Source: Nocardia speluncae NBRC 108251
GTDB lineage: Bacteria; Actinomycetota; Actinomycetes; Mycobacteriales; Mycobacteriaceae
Reading direction: 5' to 3'
Length of the DNA stretch: 64,000 nt
Assembly (NCBI RefSeq): GCF_001613245.1
Contig: NZ_BDBZ01000002.1
Coordinates: 1-64,000, forward strand
Part shown: one piece after another, positions 47,420 through 55,780 of the stretch
Numbering within the stretch: position 1 is the first letter of the stretch
Layout: every line of letters starts with the position of its first letter
Notes under the pieces: model-generated
The model's input: only the letters and a program-made list of their open reading frames with translations
What the model was told of the DNA's origin: nothing
Databases searched by the model: none
Program-made: the position numbers and the translations under genes

Positions 47420-47734
47420 TCAGCCGCCCATGATGGCGTTCATGATCGTTCCCGCGCTGGTGGCGACAGCACCGCCCATCATGGCGCCGGCGATCTGCTT
47501 CGGCGCCGTCAGCGCGCCGCCGTTCCATTTCTCCCAGGCGAACTTACCGCCGCCGAACGTGATCGCGGTGACGCCGGAGAGCAGGACGAACCAGGTCAGA
47601 TACCGGGTCATCTGGGTGATCTTGTCGGACAGTGGTGGTGCTTCGGGGGTGGGATTGCCGACTTGGGCGAGTGTCGTGTAGCTCTCGTGCAGCGCGGGAA
47701 GGCCGTCGTGCAGTGCGGTGAGGATCATGCTCAT
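47420..47734 (-). CDS. Small two-helix membrane protein (VirB2-like topology)
   Basis: A 104-aa protein, function not recognised. After ~45 soluble residues, two hydrophobic segments (YLTWFVLLSGVTAITFGGG and QIAGAMMGGAVATSAGTIM) flank a short positively charged turn (KFAWEKWNG). This layout resembles VirB2/TrbC-type pilins or small membrane subunits of actinobacterial conjugation or secretion systems, but no such genes lie nearby. ATG 47734 or 47728; GAGGGG lies about 10 nt upstream. Confidence 0.7.
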   Translation of the reverse strand: MSMILTALHDGLPALHESYTTLAQVGNPTPEAPPLSDKITQMTRYLTWFVLLSGVTAITFGGGKFAWEKWNGGALTAPKQIAGAMMGGAVATSAGTIMNAIMGG

Positions 47735-48092
47735 TCTGGTCTTGCCCCTCTCGGATGCCGGTGTATCCGGTGGCGGACGAATGCCGTTTCCGTAAAGCCG
47801 AACCCGATCGGTTATTGAAGCGCAATCGCGGCCTCTGTGGGGAGAGACTCGCCGATTTCTTCTGGTCAGCGCCGTAAATCCCGCGTGTCGCGGACGCGAC
47901 ACGCGGGGAGCGCTTCGAGACAGCACTCGATCAGCATCCGATTCTCCCGGTGGCCGCACGTGGTCGCCGCAGCGTTGCGGTTTCACAACAACCGCGTCAC
48001 AGGCTCCCTGCGGCGGCGGACGCGTCCCCGGAGCCGCGTCTGCTGCCGGAGAACGGTGCCGCGGTCACATGCGGTGGCTCGCGGAGGCCGCT
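47735..48092. other. Intergenic region with a long palindrome
   Basis: No gene recognised between the small membrane protein and the ACP gene (both minus). It contains the inverted repeat at 47880-47907. Confidence 0.5.
47880..47907. repeat. 28-bp inverted repeat CCCGCGTGTCGCG-GA-CGCGACACGCGGG
   Basis: A perfect 13-bp inverted repeat with a 2-nt centre. The short centre fits a protein operator better than a terminator; it lies 185 nt after the ACP stop and 146 nt before the small membrane gene. Confidence 0.6.
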
Positions 48093-48341
48093 TCAGGAGG
48101 CCGGCGCCGCGGATACCCCGAGCAGCTCCATCAGTTCGGCGAAGGTCCGCGCGGAGGCCACCTGCCGGTCGGGCAGTTCGACACCATACTTCTTCTCGAC
48201 CAGCACGATGATCGACAACACCGTGAGCGAATCGAGGCCCAGATCGGCCAGGGTCGCCTGAGCCGCGATGGCGTCGAACTGCAGATCGCAGTGGGTACGC
48301 AGGAATTCGGCGATGTAGTCGCGGATCGGCACTTCGGGCAC
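48093..48341 (-). CDS. Acyl carrier protein
   Basis: An 82-aa phosphopantetheine carrier. The 4'-phosphopantetheine attachment site is the Ser in LGLDSLTVL (about residue 38). It is acidic, with four predicted helices. GTG 48341 has AAAGG upstream. It stands apart from the housekeeping fatty-acid genes and is downstream of the DUF4334/alcohol dehydrogenase operon on the same strand (156-nt gap), so it may carry a specialised acyl or amino-acyl group (inference). Confidence 0.93.
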   Translation of the reverse strand: MPEVPIRDYIAEFLRTHCDLQFDAIAAQATLADLGLDSLTVLSIIVLVEKKYGVELPDRQVASARTFAELMELLGVSAAPAS

Positions 48342-48497
48342 GGCGGCCGGCCTTTCCCGGCACCCGGAACCGGTCGAGGAGGTGGGCAGTGGTCGGCCCG
48401 GTGGCCGACCCGTACAGGGTCTCGCGCCGAGACGACCGCCGGATGACCGCTACGCAAACAGAATTCATCCGCCGGTTGTCGGGCTCCGGAGAGCGCT

Positions 48498-49586
48498 TCA
48501 CCAGGTGAGTACTGGTTTGATCACCGAACCCGCATGCTGGGCAGCGAGCGCCGCTTCGATTTCGGTATGGGGGAAGCGGGTCACCAGCCGGTCCACCGGC
48601 AGCTCTCCCTTGCCGTACAAGTCGAGCAGGTGCGGGATGAACACGGCCGGGTCCGCATCGCCCTCGAGACAGCCGCGAACCGTTTTGCCCTGCAGCACCA
48701 TATCGCGCACGTCGATCGGCGGCACGCCGGCACCGAGGCCCACCGCGACTACCGTCGCCCCGGTCGTGAGGGCCGCGAATGCATCGGCCAGCACGGCGGG
48801 AACCCCAGTGGTGTCCAGGGCGTGTGTGGCCCCGCCACCGGTGATCTCCCGGACTGCGTCCGCGGTACCCGCGCCGCCCGGATCCAGGACGATTTCGGCG
48901 CCCAGATCGGCGGCCAGATCGCGCCGCGCCGCGGAGGTTTCCACCACGACGGTCCGCACACCGGGAACGGTGCCCGCGGCCAGCAGTGCGGCCGAGCCGA
49001 CCGCTCCCCCACCGTAGATCGCCAGCCAGGCACCGGATTCCGGTCGCAGGGCGTTGAGTACCGCGCCCGCACCGGTCTGGAACCCACATCCGAAGGAGGC
49101 CACGACGGCCGGGTCGGCCGCCGGGTCGACGACGACGGTGTTGTCCGCGGTGGCCAATGCGTATCCGGCGAAACTGGATTGCCCGAAGAAACCGTCCCGC
49201 ACCGGAGCACCGTCGACGGTGACGCGCGGCGATCGGTCGGCGCGGCGTCCGAAATGGTTGAGCACGGTCGAGTTCCGGCAGTAGGCGGGCCGCCCGGACG
49301 CGCAGTTCGGGCAGGCGCCGCAGTGCCGGAAGGTGAGGACCACGTGGTCGCCGGGGGCCACCGAAGTCACCGACGCACCGACCGCGGCGACGACTCCGGC
49401 GCCTTCGTGTCCCAGCAGCACCGGCCGGTCGGGTTTGCCCAGCACCCGGTTGACCAGATCGGTATGGCAGATGCCCGAGGCGAGGATGCGCACCAGGATC
49501 TCGTCGTCGCGGGGACCGTCGAGATCGACCGTTTCCGCGGTGAACGGTGCAGCCGGGTCCCGGGACAGGAGCGCCGTGGTCCGCAT
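48498..49586 (-). CDS. Zinc-dependent alcohol dehydrogenase
   Basis: A 362-aa medium-chain dehydrogenase. Catalytic zinc ligands: Cys in GICHTD, His-Glu in GHEGAG and Cys in FGCGFQTGAG. Structural zinc: CGACPNC and later Cys (CASGRPAYC). NAD-binding loop: YGGGAVGSAALL. It oxidises an alcohol or reduces an aldehyde; the subgroup resembles class III/AdhD-like enzymes. It starts 2 nt after the DUF4334 stop, in one operon that faces a TetR gene with paired operators. Confidence 0.94.
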   Translation of the reverse strand: MRTTALLSRDPAAPFTAETVDLDGPRDDEILVRILASGICHTDLVNRVLGKPDRPVLLGHEGAGVVAAVGASVTSVAPGDHVVLTFRHCGACPNCASGRPAYCRNSTVLNHFGRRADRSPRVTVDGAPVRDGFFGQSSFAGYALATADNTVVVDPAADPAVVASFGCGFQTGAGAVLNALRPESGAWLAIYGGGAVGSAALLAAGTVPGVRTVVVETSAARRDLAADLGAEIVLDPGGAGTADAVREITGGGATHALDTTGVPAVLADAFAALTTGATVVAVGLGAGVPPIDVRDMVLQGKTVRGCLEGDADPAVFIPHLLDLYGKGELPVDRLVTRFPHTEIEAALAAQHAGSVIKPVLTW

Positions 49587-49588
49587 CG

Positions 49589-50056
49589 CTACACCCGTTC
49601 CAACAGGAAGTAGAAGTATTCGCCGCCGGCCAGGACCAGTTCCGGGCGGCCGTTCATGATGCCCATCAAGGTGGTGTCGTCGAGCCATTTGAAATGGTCG
49701 AAAACGGCGCGACCGTCGTAGACCATGGTGGCGGTGACCTCGCCGCGGAATTCGATATTCCACAGGGTTGCCTCGCCCCCGCCGAGTTCCACATCGGAGA
49801 ACAGCGTGCCGTCTTCGGCCCGGCAGATCAACGGTTTCGCGTCGTCGAGCGCATGGAAGGTCTTGCCGTGCCAACGGCTCTTGGGCAGGGCCCGGCACAG
49901 TGGATGCCCGGTCCGGAACGCGTCACCGCGCCATTCGCCGAGAATGTCCTCCGCGCGCGCGGGCCGCAGCCGCGCCCAGAGGTCGTCGAGTTCGGCGACC
50001 GATACGCCCTCGGTCTGCTTCCGCAACTGCTGCCACCGTGGCGTGTCCACGCTCAT
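49589..50056 (-). CDS. GXWXG / DUF4334-domain protein
   Basis: A 155-aa protein of the DUF4334 family, recognised by GEWRGDAF (GXWXG motif) near residue 40 and the C-terminal block RAVFDHFKWLDDTTLMGIM. No reaction is established. It is the first gene of an operon with alcohol dehydrogenase, divergent from a TetR gene. ATG 50056 has GGGACAG upstream. Confidence 0.88.
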   Translation of the reverse strand: MSVDTPRWQQLRKQTEGVSVAELDDLWARLRPARAEDILGEWRGDAFRTGHPLCRALPKSRWHGKTFHALDDAKPLICRAEDGTLFSDVELGGGEATLWNIEFRGEVTATMVYDGRAVFDHFKWLDDTTLMGIMNGRPELVLAGGEYFYFLLERV

Positions 50057-50079
50057 ATCTGTCCCATCGACCGGTTCGG

Positions 50080-50095
50080 CGAACCATTTGGTTCG
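50080..50095. promoter_or_regulatory. Operator 1: CGAACC-ATTT-GGTTCG
   Basis: An inverted repeat with 6-bp arms and 4-nt centre, just upstream of the DUF4334 gene. It is the same sequence family as operator 2 at 50111-50128. Confidence 0.65.
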
Positions 50096-50110
50096 GCAAC
50101 GACCTTAGTT

Positions 50111-50128
50111 CCGAACCGGATGGTTCGG
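50111..50128. promoter_or_regulatory. Operator 2: CCGAACC-GGAT-GGTTCGG
   Basis: A perfect 7-bp inverted repeat with a 4-nt centre, 5 nt ahead of the TetR -10 box TACGAT (50134-50139). The two copies suggest that the TetR controls both its own gene and the divergent DUF4334/ADH operon. Confidence 0.7.
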
Positions 50129-50133
50129 CAAGC

Positions 50134-50139
50134 TACGAT
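50134..50139 (+). promoter_or_regulatory. -10 box TACGAT, leaderless start
   Basis: TACGAT ends 7 nt before ATG 50147, with no ribosome site. Confidence 0.5.
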
Positions 50140-50146
50140 TCCTCGT

Positions 50147-50704
50147 ATGCGTGCGGCAGGCCAGGCGACCCGGGATCGGATACTCGCGGCGGCCAAAGCG
50201 GAATTCGCCGAATACGGCACCGCCGGTGCCCGGATCAATCGGATCGCCACGGCCGCGCAGGCGAGCAAGGATCGCCTCTACGCCTACTTCCCGGGCAAAT
50301 CGGAACTGTACGCCGCGGTGACCGAACAGTGGACCGCGCAGACCACCGCCGAAACCGCCCTGCGCGCCGATGATCTCCCCGGTTACGTGGGCCGGCTGTT
50401 CGACCACTTTCGCGCCCACCCGGAGAACGCGCGATTACAGGCCTGGGCGGATCTGGAACCCGCCGACGAGCGGGGCGCACAAGTATTGCGCCGCACGGTG
50501 GACCTCAAACTGGCCGAGATCGAGCGCGGGCAGCACGCGGGGTCGGTCACCACCGACATCGCGGCGCCGACACTGTTGCGCATGCTCACCGAACTGGCCC
50601 GGAGTACCGCGGTCCACAGCGGCCGAGGGCCGGCCCGCCGGATCGCCGAGCAGCGCGCCGCCGTTGTACTGGCCGCCCGCCGACTGGTCGAACCCGCCGC
50701 CTGA
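50147..50704 (+). CDS. TetR-family regulator (divergent from DUF4334/ADH operon)
   Basis: A 185-aa regulator with HTH at ~8-55 (TRDRILAAAKAEFAEYG, then TAAQASKDRLYAYFPGKSEL). Two matching dyads in the 90-bp divergent region argue that it represses both itself and the DUF4334/alcohol dehydrogenase operon, perhaps responding to the alcohol or aldehyde handled by the enzyme. It is convergent with the next TetR gene (14-nt gap). Confidence 0.92.
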   Translation: MRAAGQATRDRILAAAKAEFAEYGTAGARINRIATAAQASKDRLYAYFPGKSELYAAVTEQWTAQTTAETALRADDLPGYVGRLFDHFRAHPENARLQAWADLEPADERGAQVLRRTVDLKLAEIERGQHAGSVTTDIAAPTLLRMLTELARSTAVHSGRGPARRIAEQRAAVVLAARRLVEPAA

Positions 50705-50718
50705 CAACGCCGGGGAGA

Positions 50719-51369
50719 TCAGGCCGGACCGGCCGGGGCGTCACCATAGACCACCAGCCAGATCGAACGGCCCAGCGCCCGCGCCAGTTCCGCATCGGAT
50801 ATGCCGGTACGTACCGCGAACGCCGTGCTGATGGACCGCTCCACCATGGCCGCCAGCACGAGTGCTGTCGCGGCCGGATCCAGTTCGGGCGCCACGCGGC
50901 CCGCGGCACGGTCGACCTCGAGGCGATGGCGCACCAGATCGACGAATCCGGCGACCCGGCCGCGCCAGTAGGCACCGACATCACGGTCGTAGGCGGCAAG
51001 TTCGCTCAGTGCGAGCAGCAGGTACCGGTGCCGGCGAAAACCCGCGATCATGGCGCTCATCGCGTTCCGCACCCCCACCTCGCGATCGGTGTGTTCGGCG
51101 TTCCACCAGCGCTCGGCGGCGGCGAACAGATCGCTGGTCGCCAATTCCGCCATTCGGATCAGCAATCGGCTCTTGTCCGGGAAGTAGCGATAGAAGGTGG
51201 ATCGCGCCACCTCGGCGGTCGCGGCGATCTTCTGCACCGCGATCTCGGTGTACGGTGTGCCGTCGGCGAGCAGATCCTCGACCGCGCGCAGAACCCGCTG
51301 CTCGAACTCGGCCCGGCGATCGTCGGCCGGTTTCCGGGCGGGCCGGGGGGCGCGGGTCAGCGAGGGCAT
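50719..51369 (-). CDS. TetR-family regulator (divergent from FAD oxidoreductases)
   Basis: A 216-aa regulator; HTH at ~18-65 (FEQRVLRAVEDLLADG, then AATAEVARSTFYRYFPDKSRL). ATG 51369 is used; ATG 51396 is an alternative with nine more residues, and neither has a good ribosome site. It diverges from two FAD oxidoreductase genes; a 17-bp palindrome over their -10 (51574-51590) is its likely target. Confidence 0.9.
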   Translation of the reverse strand: MPSLTRAPRPARKPADDRRAEFEQRVLRAVEDLLADGTPYTEIAVQKIAATAEVARSTFYRYFPDKSRLLIRMAELATSDLFAAAERWWNAEHTDREVGVRNAMSAMIAGFRRHRYLLLALSELAAYDRDVGAYWRGRVAGFVDLVRHRLEVDRAAGRVAPELDPAATALVLAAMVERSISTAFAVRTGISDAELARALGRSIWLVVYGDAPAGPA

Positions 51370-51573
51370 CCGAGGACCGCCGTTTCGCTCGACCATTGTG
51401 GTGGATATCCGCTCGCAAGGTCCATGGATCCATTGTGCCCGCCGTCCGGCGCAGGCCGCGGTCGCCGGGCGGACTCGGATCACTACCACCGGCGCGCACC
51501 GCCATCGCGGAAAACTGTGCGGGACAGTGCGGCCCGGATGGTTGACAATGCCGCCACCGCACCGCACCATCAA

Positions 51574-51590
51574 TCGGACATAGTGTCCGA
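51574..51590. promoter_or_regulatory. Operator TCGGACA-TAG-TGTCCGA over the -10
   Basis: A perfect 7-bp inverted repeat with 3-nt centre. It contains the -10 box TAGTGT (51581-51586) that precedes ATG 51597 by 10 nt, so a bound repressor would block the promoter directly. Confidence 0.65.
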
Positions 51591-51596
51591 GACTCG

Positions 51597-52985
51597 ATGA
51601 CCGAGGCGGTTCGTATGACTGACTCCCCCGCCGCGGTCGAACAAGCCGATGTCGTGGTCGTAGGTGCCCGCTGCGCGGGCTCCGCCACCGCGGCCACACT
51701 GGCCCGGGCCGGACGCCGGGTCGTCGTCCTGGAGAGCACCCGTTTTCCGTCGGACACTCTGTCCACCCATCTGTTGTGGCCGGCCGGGGTCGCCGAACTG
51801 TCCCGGCTGGGCGCGCTCGACGCGGTATCCGGACTCGGCGCTCCCCCACTGACCCATGCCTTCGCAGCGGGCTCCGGGCATACGATCGCGACACCGTTTC
51901 CCGCGGTGGAAGGCATCGACTACACACTGTGCGTCCGCCGGACCGGCCTCGATCACGCGCTCGTCCGCACAGCCACCGATGCCGGGGCCGACGTACGGCA
52001 GCGCTGCCGGGTGACCGAACTGGTCTGGGATGGTGCACGATGCACGGGCGTCCGCTACACGGGACCCAGGGAACGCACCGTCGAACTCCGCGCCGCCTTG
52101 GTGGTCGGAGCAGACGGCCGGCACAGTACCGTCGCGCGACTGGCGGGCGTGGAGACACCGTACGAAGCCGAACCCAGCGGTCGCGACTGCTATTTCGCGT
52201 ACTGGCGCGACACCTCCAGCGAATGGCGTTCCACCGCCGCGCAATGGCGAGTGGGGTCCGATCTCGGCACCGCTTTCCCCTGCGACGGCGGCCTGCTGCT
52301 CTGTCTGGTCCAGCCACCCGCTGCCACCGGCAGGCTCCGGCCCGGTGACGCCGAACGCCGCTACACCGCGGCCCTGGAGCGGATCCCGCCACTGCGCGAA
52401 CGTCTCCGTGGCTGTGAACGGACCGGGCGGGTGCGATCGGCCACCGGAATCATCTCCTATTTCCGGCGGTCGACCGGGCCCGGCTGGGCGTTACCCGGCG
52501 ACTCCGGGCATTTCAAGGATCCGGTGACCGCCCAGGGCATTCGCGACGCCCTGCACTACGGCCGCCTGCTGGCCGAACAGGTGGCCCCGGTGCTCGACGA
52601 TCCTGCGCAACTGGACCACACGCTCGCCGCCTGGGAAAAGCGCCGCGTCCGCGAATGCCGGGAGATCTATCACTGGACCAACCGGCTCGCTCGCGGTACG
52701 GCGATGAGCCCGCTCGAGGTCGAGCTGTATCGCGCCGCGACAGCCGACCCCGAGCTCGCGGCAGTCACCACCGGAATCTTCTCCCGCACCAGACGTCCCG
52801 CCGAGCTCTATACACCGGCCCGGATGGCCCGGCTCACGACCGGCGCCCTGTGGCGGCACCGCCGCCACCCCGCGCCGGTACTCCGCGATATAGCGCACGA
52901 GATCGCCGCTTCCGCCCACGAATTCCGTACGTCGTGCACCACCCTGCGCGGCGCCCCATCCGTCACCGGAACCTCGACCGTTTGA
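51597..52985 (+). CDS. FAD-dependent monooxygenase/oxidoreductase
   Basis: A 462-aa flavoprotein of the aromatic hydroxylase/geranylgeranyl reductase superfamily. FAD loop VVVVGARCAGSATAATLAR (GxGxxG variant with Ala-Arg), the middle motif VVGADGRHSTVAR (DG motif), and the second FAD contact LPGDSGHFKDPVTAQGI. It probably oxidises or reduces an alicyclic or isoprenoid substrate. ATG 51597 gives a nearly leaderless mRNA; ATG 51615 is the alternative. It forms an operon with the next gene (13-nt gap). Confidence 0.9.
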   Translation: MTEAVRMTDSPAAVEQADVVVVGARCAGSATAATLARAGRRVVVLESTRFPSDTLSTHLLWPAGVAELSRLGALDAVSGLGAPPLTHAFAAGSGHTIATPFPAVEGIDYTLCVRRTGLDHALVRTATDAGADVRQRCRVTELVWDGARCTGVRYTGPRERTVELRAALVVGADGRHSTVARLAGVETPYEAEPSGRDCYFAYWRDTSSEWRSTAAQWRVGSDLGTAFPCDGGLLLCLVQPPAATGRLRPGDAERRYTAALERIPPLRERLRGCERTGRVRSATGIISYFRRSTGPGWALPGDSGHFKDPVTAQGIRDALHYGRLLAEQVAPVLDDPAQLDHTLAAWEKRRVRECREIYHWTNRLARGTAMSPLEVELYRAATADPELAAVTTGIFSRTRRPAELYTPARMARLTTGALWRHRRHPAPVLRDIAHEIAASAHEFRTSCTTLRGAPSVTGTSTV

Positions 52986-52998
52986 CCAGGAGAGCACC

Positions 52999-54792
52999 AT
53001 GTCGGATCAGCTGCCGAAGACGTCAGCATCGATCGACCGCCGCACCGCGCTACGCGGAGCACTCGCCGGCGCAGCGATACTCGCGTCCGGCCCGGCGGCC
53101 GCCACCGCGGCCCCGGGCCGGCACCGAACTCCCGGGCTACGCACCGGCGGTAAGGAGGTCGCGATCTTCGGCGGCGGAGTGGCCGGATTGTCGGCCGCCC
53201 ACGAGCTCGCCGAACGCGGCTTCCGGGTGACCGTCTACGAACCGTCCTATCTGGGCGGAAAGGCCCGCAGTATGGGAGTTCCCGGCACCGGGTCCGGCGG
53301 ACGCGCCGATCTTCCCGGTGAGCACGGGTTCCGGTTCTTCCCGGGCTGCTATCAGAACATTCCCGACACAATGCGCCGGATCCCGTTCCCCGGCAATCCG
53401 AACGGTGTCCTGGACAATCTGATCCGCGTCGAGGGGACCGTTGCCGGCTTCCGCGACCGGCCGCCGATTTTCGCGCCCGTGGAGATCGCCGGGCTCGACC
53501 AGCTCACGCCGGAACTTCTGCAGCACAGCATCGTCAGTGCATTCGGCTTCATCCCGGAACTGCCGCCGCACGAACTCGCCTTCTTCGGCAAACAGATGCT
53601 CATGTGGTTCACCTCGAGTACCGAACGGCGGTTCGGGCAATGGGAGTACCTGACCTGGGAGCAGATCATGCGGGCCGACGGAAAATCCGCGGCCTACCGG
53701 GCATATCTCGTCAACGCGCTCACCCGCATCACGGTGGCCGCCAAACCGCATCTGAGTTCGGCACGCACCATCGGCACCATCGGCGAGGCGCTGGTCCTCG
53801 CCGGGACCGGACTGATTCCGCAGTTCTCCGGTGGTGTGGACCGAATCCTGAACCGACCCACGAACGCGGCGTGGATCGACCCGTGGGTGGTCTATCTGCA
53901 GTCGCGCGGCGTGCAATTCGTCATGGGGCAGCGGGCGAGCCGGCTGTCCTGTGCCGGCGGCCGGATCGACTCGGCCACCGTCACCGACGCGCAGGGCACC
54001 GCGACTTCTGTGATCGCGGACCACTACGTCTGCGCCATGCCGGTGGAGAAAACAGTGCCGTTGCTGACCGGCCAGATCCTGGACGCCGATCCGCACCTGG
54101 CCGGGATGCGGGAACTGCTCACCGACTGGATGGTCGGCATCCAGTTCTATCTGCGCCGTCCCACCGAGATCCCGGAGGGGCATATCGCCGCCTTGGGCTC
54201 ACCGTGGGCGCTCACCGCGCTGCGCCAGGCACCGATGTGGGTCGGCGATTTCGCCGGCCAGTACGGCGACGGGTCGGTGCAGGAATGCTTCTCGGTGGAT
54301 ATTTCCGATTGGGACACCCCGGGGATCCTGCACCAGCGTCCGGCCAAACAGTGCACCGCCGCGGAGATCGCGGCCGAGGTGTGGGCCCAGCTGAAAATAT
54401 GGCTGAACACCGGCACCGGCTGGCTGCGCGACGAGGATATCCATTCCTGGCATCTGGACCCGGGTATCAGCTGGTCCGGCGGCACCATTCACAACGAGAC
54501 ACCGTTGCTGGTCAATACGGTCGGCTCCTACGATCACCGACCGCATGCACATTGCGCCGTTCCGAACCTGTTCTTCGGCGGCGATCATGTGCGCAGTCAT
54601 ATCGACCTGGCGACCATGGAGAGTGCCAACGAATCCGGCCGTAACGCCGCCAATGCCATCATCGACGCCACCGGCGACCCCGCCCCGCATGCCTCCGTGT
54701 TTCCACTGGTCGCGTTGCCGGCGTTCGAGGCGGCCAAGAAGCTCGACGCCGACCGGTTCCGGGCGGGACTTCCGCACATACTGGATATCTGA
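52999..54792 (+). CDS. Tat-exported FAD oxidoreductase (phytoene desaturase / HpnE-like)
   Basis: A 597-aa flavoprotein. A twin-arginine signal lies at the N terminus (DRRTALRGALAGAAILASG), so it is folded before export. FAD loop VAIFGGGVAGLSAAHELAERG; C-terminal FAD contact FFGGDHVRSHIDLATMESA. The family includes carotenoid desaturases and hydroxysqualene dehydroxylase; no isoprenoid synthase lies nearby, so the substrate is open. ATG 52999 has AGGAGAG upstream. It is co-transcribed with the cytosolic FAD enzyme upstream. Confidence 0.88.
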   Translation: MSDQLPKTSASIDRRTALRGALAGAAILASGPAAATAAPGRHRTPGLRTGGKEVAIFGGGVAGLSAAHELAERGFRVTVYEPSYLGGKARSMGVPGTGSGGRADLPGEHGFRFFPGCYQNIPDTMRRIPFPGNPNGVLDNLIRVEGTVAGFRDRPPIFAPVEIAGLDQLTPELLQHSIVSAFGFIPELPPHELAFFGKQMLMWFTSSTERRFGQWEYLTWEQIMRADGKSAAYRAYLVNALTRITVAAKPHLSSARTIGTIGEALVLAGTGLIPQFSGGVDRILNRPTNAAWIDPWVVYLQSRGVQFVMGQRASRLSCAGGRIDSATVTDAQGTATSVIADHYVCAMPVEKTVPLLTGQILDADPHLAGMRELLTDWMVGIQFYLRRPTEIPEGHIAALGSPWALTALRQAPMWVGDFAGQYGDGSVQECFSVDISDWDTPGILHQRPAKQCTAAEIAAEVWAQLKIWLNTGTGWLRDEDIHSWHLDPGISWSGGTIHNETPLLVNTVGSYDHRPHAHCAVPNLFFGGDHVRSHIDLATMESANESGRNAANAIIDATGDPAPHASVFPLVALPAFEAAKKLDADRFRAGLPHILDI

Positions 54793-55013
54793 CGGCCGAT
54801 TCGGCTCGGTGCGCAAGCACGAACGCAGCACCGGTGCGGCATATGCAGGGTTACGCCGGCGGCAGACGGCACCGCGCCGCGGCGTGTCTGCGTCGATTCG
54901 CCCGAAAGCATTCTCTATCGTATCCGGTTCTTCGAGAATGGGTTCCGGGCCGAAATCCGGCCGCTGGGGACCAGCCGGCGTCACCCCGCCGGCAGAACAT
55001 GTGGGGAAATATC

Positions 55014-55565
55014 ATGAGAATCAAGCACATCGCCGCAACTGCGCTCATCTCCATCGGCGCTCTCGGTGCGGCCACGGGCACCGCGCAGGCCGATCCGCAG
55101 GCCGCCCAGGTGGCCGTGCGCGGCACCGAGCAGGGGGTCGGCTATGTCGTCGCGCCGAACGAGGCGGGCACAGCAATCGTCACGACGCTGGACACCGGCA
55201 GTTTCCGGCTCACCGCGGACGGGGCCGCGGTCCTGCTGGCCGACGCGTCGGGGCATCCGCTCACCACTCTGCCGCTCGGGGTCTCCGCCGCGGGCGGCAC
55301 CGCGCCGTTGGCGGCCGCAGTCTCCGCGGACGGCCGGGCCCTCACCCTCACCCCGGAGGCCGCCACACCGGCGGGTAAACATATCGCGCAGCTGGTCGCC
55401 GATCCGGGCACCGAAGCCCGCAAAATGCACAATGCCGGGATCGGCGCACTGGTCGGCGGCGGTATCGGCGCGGTACTCGGCTTCTTCCTCGGCGGTGTCG
55501 GCGCATTGATCACCATCCCGATCGGCGCGGGTATCGGTGCGCTGATCGGCTATTCCACTCCATGA
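55014..55565 (+). CDS. Secreted glycine-rich protein (DUF8020-like)
   Basis: A 183-aa protein with a Sec signal peptide (about 1-27, ending near AQADPQ). A ~100-residue beta-rich domain follows, then a C-terminal glycine/alanine-rich hydrophobic hairpin (GALVGGGIGAVLGFFLGGVG and IPIGAGIGALIGY). This layout resembles DUF8020-type cell-envelope proteins that are frequent in Nocardia, but the family is uncharacterised. ATG 55014 has GGGGA upstream. A hairpin after the stop (55574-55612) ends the gene. Confidence 0.8.
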   Translation: MRIKHIAATALISIGALGAATGTAQADPQAAQVAVRGTEQGVGYVVAPNEAGTAIVTTLDTGSFRLTADGAAVLLADASGHPLTTLPLGVSAAGGTAPLAAAVSADGRALTLTPEAATPAGKHIAQLVADPGTEARKMHNAGIGALVGGGIGAVLGFFLGGVGALITIPIGAGIGALIGYSTP

Positions 55566-55573
55566 CATCGGAA

Positions 55574-55612
55574 CTCGGCCGTGCACTGTCGGTGGGACAG
55601 CGCACGGCCGGG
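55574..55612 (+). terminator. Terminator-like hairpin after the secreted protein gene
   Basis: A 15-bp stem with one mismatch (CGGCCGTGCACTGTC against GACAGCGCACGGCCG), 5-nt loop, starting 8 nt after the stop codon. Confidence 0.6.
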
Positions 55613-55760
55613 TCGATTCCGCACCGCGGCGCCGCCGATTCTGTTGCCGCCGAACCGATATGAACCGGTCCGTCGCCGGCACACCGCCGCTTCGCGGCGC
55701 AGTTTCTGTCAGACCCCCGCAGTAAAATAATGCAGGTAGGACACAGTCGGAGGGTGAGTC

Positions 55761-55780
55761 GTGATCGGCCGAACGATCAC
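55761..55780 (+). repeat. Inverted repeat on the start codon, GTGATCG-N6-CGATCAC
   Basis: A perfect 7-bp inverted repeat whose left arm is the GTG start and next codons of the 348-aa gene. As RNA it could hide the start; as DNA it could be an operator. Confidence 0.5.
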
